Shown here one piece after another: positions 62,697-64,000 of a stretch of 64,000 bases of DNA. This DNA is from CAZRGV01 sp964599655 (GTDB taxonomy: Bacteria > Planctomycetota > Planctomycetia > Isosphaerales > Isosphaeraceae). The stretch spans positions 21,312 to 85,311 of the forward strand of contig CAZRGV010000008.1 in assembly GCA_964599655.1 (NCBI GenBank), read 5' to 3'. Position 1 is the stretch's first letter. Each line of letters begins with the position of its first letter. The notes beneath the pieces were generated by a model. The model searched no databases. It was not told the origin of the DNA and worked only from the letters and a program-made list of their open reading frames with translations. The translations under genes were made by a program, and so were the position numbers.

Positions 62697-64000
62697 ATGG
62701 CCTCTGGAACCTATAACGCCGAATCGATCACGGTCCTCGAAGGCCTGGAGGCCGTTCGTCGTCGTCCCGGCATGTACATCGGCGGTGTCGACAAAACGGG
62801 CTTCCATCACCTGCTCTGGGAAATCGTCGACAACTCGATCGATGAGGTGATGAACGGCCACGCCACCAAGATCGTGGTGACGCTCCATTCCGACGGCCGC
62901 ACCATCTCCGTCGCCGACAACGGCCGGGGTATTCCCGTCGATCTTCATCCCAAGACCGGCAAGAGTGCGCTCGAGGTCATTTTCACCACGCTTCACGCCG
63001 GCGGAAAGTTCGACAACGACGCCTACAAGGTCGCCGGTGGCCTCCACGGCGTCGGCGCCAGCGTCGTCAACGCCCTCAGCAAGAACCTTCAGGCCGAGGT
63101 CCGCCGCGACGGCCAAACGTACCTTCAGCGCTATCGGCGAGGCAAGCCGCTTGGCCCCATCGAGACCGGCGAACCCGTGGTTCGAGGTTCCGGCACCACC
63201 GTCACCTTCACGCCCGACCCCGAGATCTTCCTCGACCAGTCGTTCGACGCCACTCTGATCGCGGAACGGCTCGACGTGAAGGCCTATCTCAACCGGGGCC
63301 TGTCGATCCAGTTCGTCGACGAGAAGAACAAGCAGACCCAGGAATTCCGCCACGACGGCGGCGTGGCCGACTTCCTCGACGCCGTTAACACCAGCCGCAA
63401 CGACACGAGGGTCGCCCCGATTCCCTTTGTCCTCGNNNNNNNNNNCAAACTCAGTCTCGCGCTCGCCTGGACCGAGGCCACGGACGAGGACGTTCGCTCC
63501 TTTGTGAATACAATCCCCACTCGCGACGGCGGCACACACGAGCAAGGACTCCGGGGGGCCGTCACGGCTGCCGTCCAGCGGTTCATGAAGGACCACGAGC
63601 TGCTCAAGAAGGGCATGGAGATCAAGGGCGAGGACATCCGCGAAGGGCTCACCGCAGTCATTTCCGTTTTCGTCCACGAGCCGCAGTTCCAGGGCCAGAC
63701 CAAGGGGCGGCTGAACAACCCCGANNNNNNNNNNNNNNNNNNNNNNNTCGTCGAATCCGCTGTGCGACCGCAGCTCGAGAGCTTCCTGCTCAAGAACAAG
63801 AGCGTCGGTGATGCCATCGCCGCGCGAGTCATTCAGGCGGCCAAGGCCCGCGAAGCCAGCCGGGCCGCCGCCAGCCAGGTCCGTCGCAAGACGGCCATCA
63901 GCAACCGGCTCAACCTTCCCGGCAAGCTGCATGACTGCGACAGCACCAATCCTGACGAGTCGGAGCTGTTCATCGTCGAAGGTTTGTCGGCCGGTGGCAC
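62697..64000 (+). CDS. gyrB: Type IIA DNA topoisomerase subunit B (GyrB/ParE), 3' truncated by window end
   Basis: The first about 434 residues are present from the ATG at 62697 (GAGGAC upstream). The GHKL ATPase has VLEGLEAVRRRPGMYIGG, EIVDNSIDE with the catalytic Glu, VADNGRGIPVD and GGLHGVGASVVNAL. The transducer ends with GEDIREGLTAVISV and EPQFQGQTKGRLNNP. The toprim start is SELFIVEGLSAGG, with Leu replacing the Asp of the common EGDSAGG. Two N-runs (63436-63445 and 63725-63747) cut the gene but keep the frame. It is cut by the end of the window. Confidence 0.9.
   Translation, partial: MASGTYNAESITVLEGLEAVRRRPGMYIGGVDKTGFHHLLWEIVDNSIDEVMNGHATKIVVTLHSDGRTISVADNGRGIPVDLHPKTGKSALEVIFTTLHAGGKFDNDAYKVAGGLHGVGASVVNALSKNLQAEVRRDGQTYLQRYRRGKPLGPIETGEPVVRGSGTTVTFTPDPEIFLDQSFDATLIAERLDVKAYLNRGLSIQFVDEKNKQTQEFRHDGGVADFLDAVNTSRNDTRVAPIPFVLXXXXKLSLALAWTEATDEDVRSFVNTIPTRDGGTHEQGLRGAVTAAVQRFMKDHELLKKGMEIKGEDIREGLTAVISVFVHEPQFQGQTKGRLNNPXXXXXXXXXVESAVRPQLESFLLKNKSVGDAIAARVIQAAKAREASRAAASQVRRKTAISNRLNLPGKLHDCDSTNPDESELFIVEGLSAGG
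63436..63445. other. Assembly gap in topoisomerase B
   Basis: Ten N fall between PIPFVL and KLSLALAW. The given length keeps the reading frame, so the missing part is about four codons. Confidence 0.9.
63725..63747. other. Assembly gap in topoisomerase B
   Basis: Twenty-three N fall between LNNP(E/D) and VESAVRP. The frame is kept; relatives have a short stretch such as EV-x-x-x here. Confidence 0.9.

Noticed and set aside
62556..63932. Long open frame antisense to topoisomerase B running through two N-gaps
   Set aside because: The opposite strand encodes clear GHKL and transducer motifs; the antisense product resembles nothing.

Overview
The window is high-GC bacterial DNA from the phylum Planctomycetota, most likely the Isosphaeraceae. 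The evidence is a DUF1501 protein paired with a DUF1549/DUF1553 lipoprotein carrying a CNTGGCH motif, an N-terminal LERLDHRQLLS surface-protein motif beside a PEP-CTERM protein, many LRR/TPR/DUF1573 proteins, squalene-type carotenoid genes, and a hypothetical family recognisable from Isosphaeraceae. It is draft sequence: four N-runs cut genes (44503-44517, 55712-55721, 63436-63445, 63725-63747). I saw no rRNA, tRNA, CRISPR array, insertion sequence or prophage.

Layout. 0-3.5 kb: a gene tail, then GNAT acetyltransferase, NAD-dependent epimerase and a DapA-family aldolase in one run. 3.5-9.4 kb: a pentose-phosphate module on the minus strand (gnd, zwf, opcA, HAD phosphatase), with rpiA divergent. 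9.4-14.8 kb: a minus-strand sugar-acid cluster led by a RuBisCO-like protein (RLP) and followed by Gfo/Idh dehydrogenase, TIM-barrel isomerase, alpha/beta hydrolase and a PfkB kinase, with a good promoter and a direct repeat in front. 14.9-17.4 kb: kynureninase and kynurenine formamidase, coupled to a tiny zinc-ribbon protein and a nucleobase deaminase. 17.5-21.3 kb: a B12-binding radical SAM protein and a YjhG/YagF-type xylonate dehydratase.

21.5-27.2 kb: a small stress membrane protein, the planctomycete DUF1501/DUF1549 pair and holA. 27.5-31.4 kb: a CerR-type TetR regulator heading a DevC-DevA-DevB exporter operon, behind a near-consensus promoter and a tandem 26-bp operator-like repeat. 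32.3-35.1 kb: two divergent secreted proteins sharing one undescribed extracellular domain, one with a PEP-CTERM tail and one with the LERL N-terminal signal. 35.2-38.3 kb: arfB with a small conserved partner, a broken dienelactone hydrolase, an XRE regulator and a secreted protein.

38.4-49.5 kb: a large TPR exported protein, a carotenoid-type desaturase plus glycosyltransferase, a ceramidase-like protein, an LRR protein, an MFS nucleoside-type transporter and a GT1 glycosyltransferase. 50-57.8 kb: a small secreted protein with a terminator, DUF1573, a STAS-STAS-MBL run, a MATE exporter, folD with a membrane protein, and a second TIM-barrel isomerase. 57.9-64 kb: an Isosphaeraceae-type hypothetical, an aquaporin, and a type IIA topoisomerase A-B pair whose B subunit runs off the end.

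The clearest novelty candidates are the RLP-centred catabolic operon with its regulatory region, the divergent shared-domain surface pair, the tandem operator at the DevBCA operon, and the topoisomerase pair with both classical quinolone-contact residues replaced.
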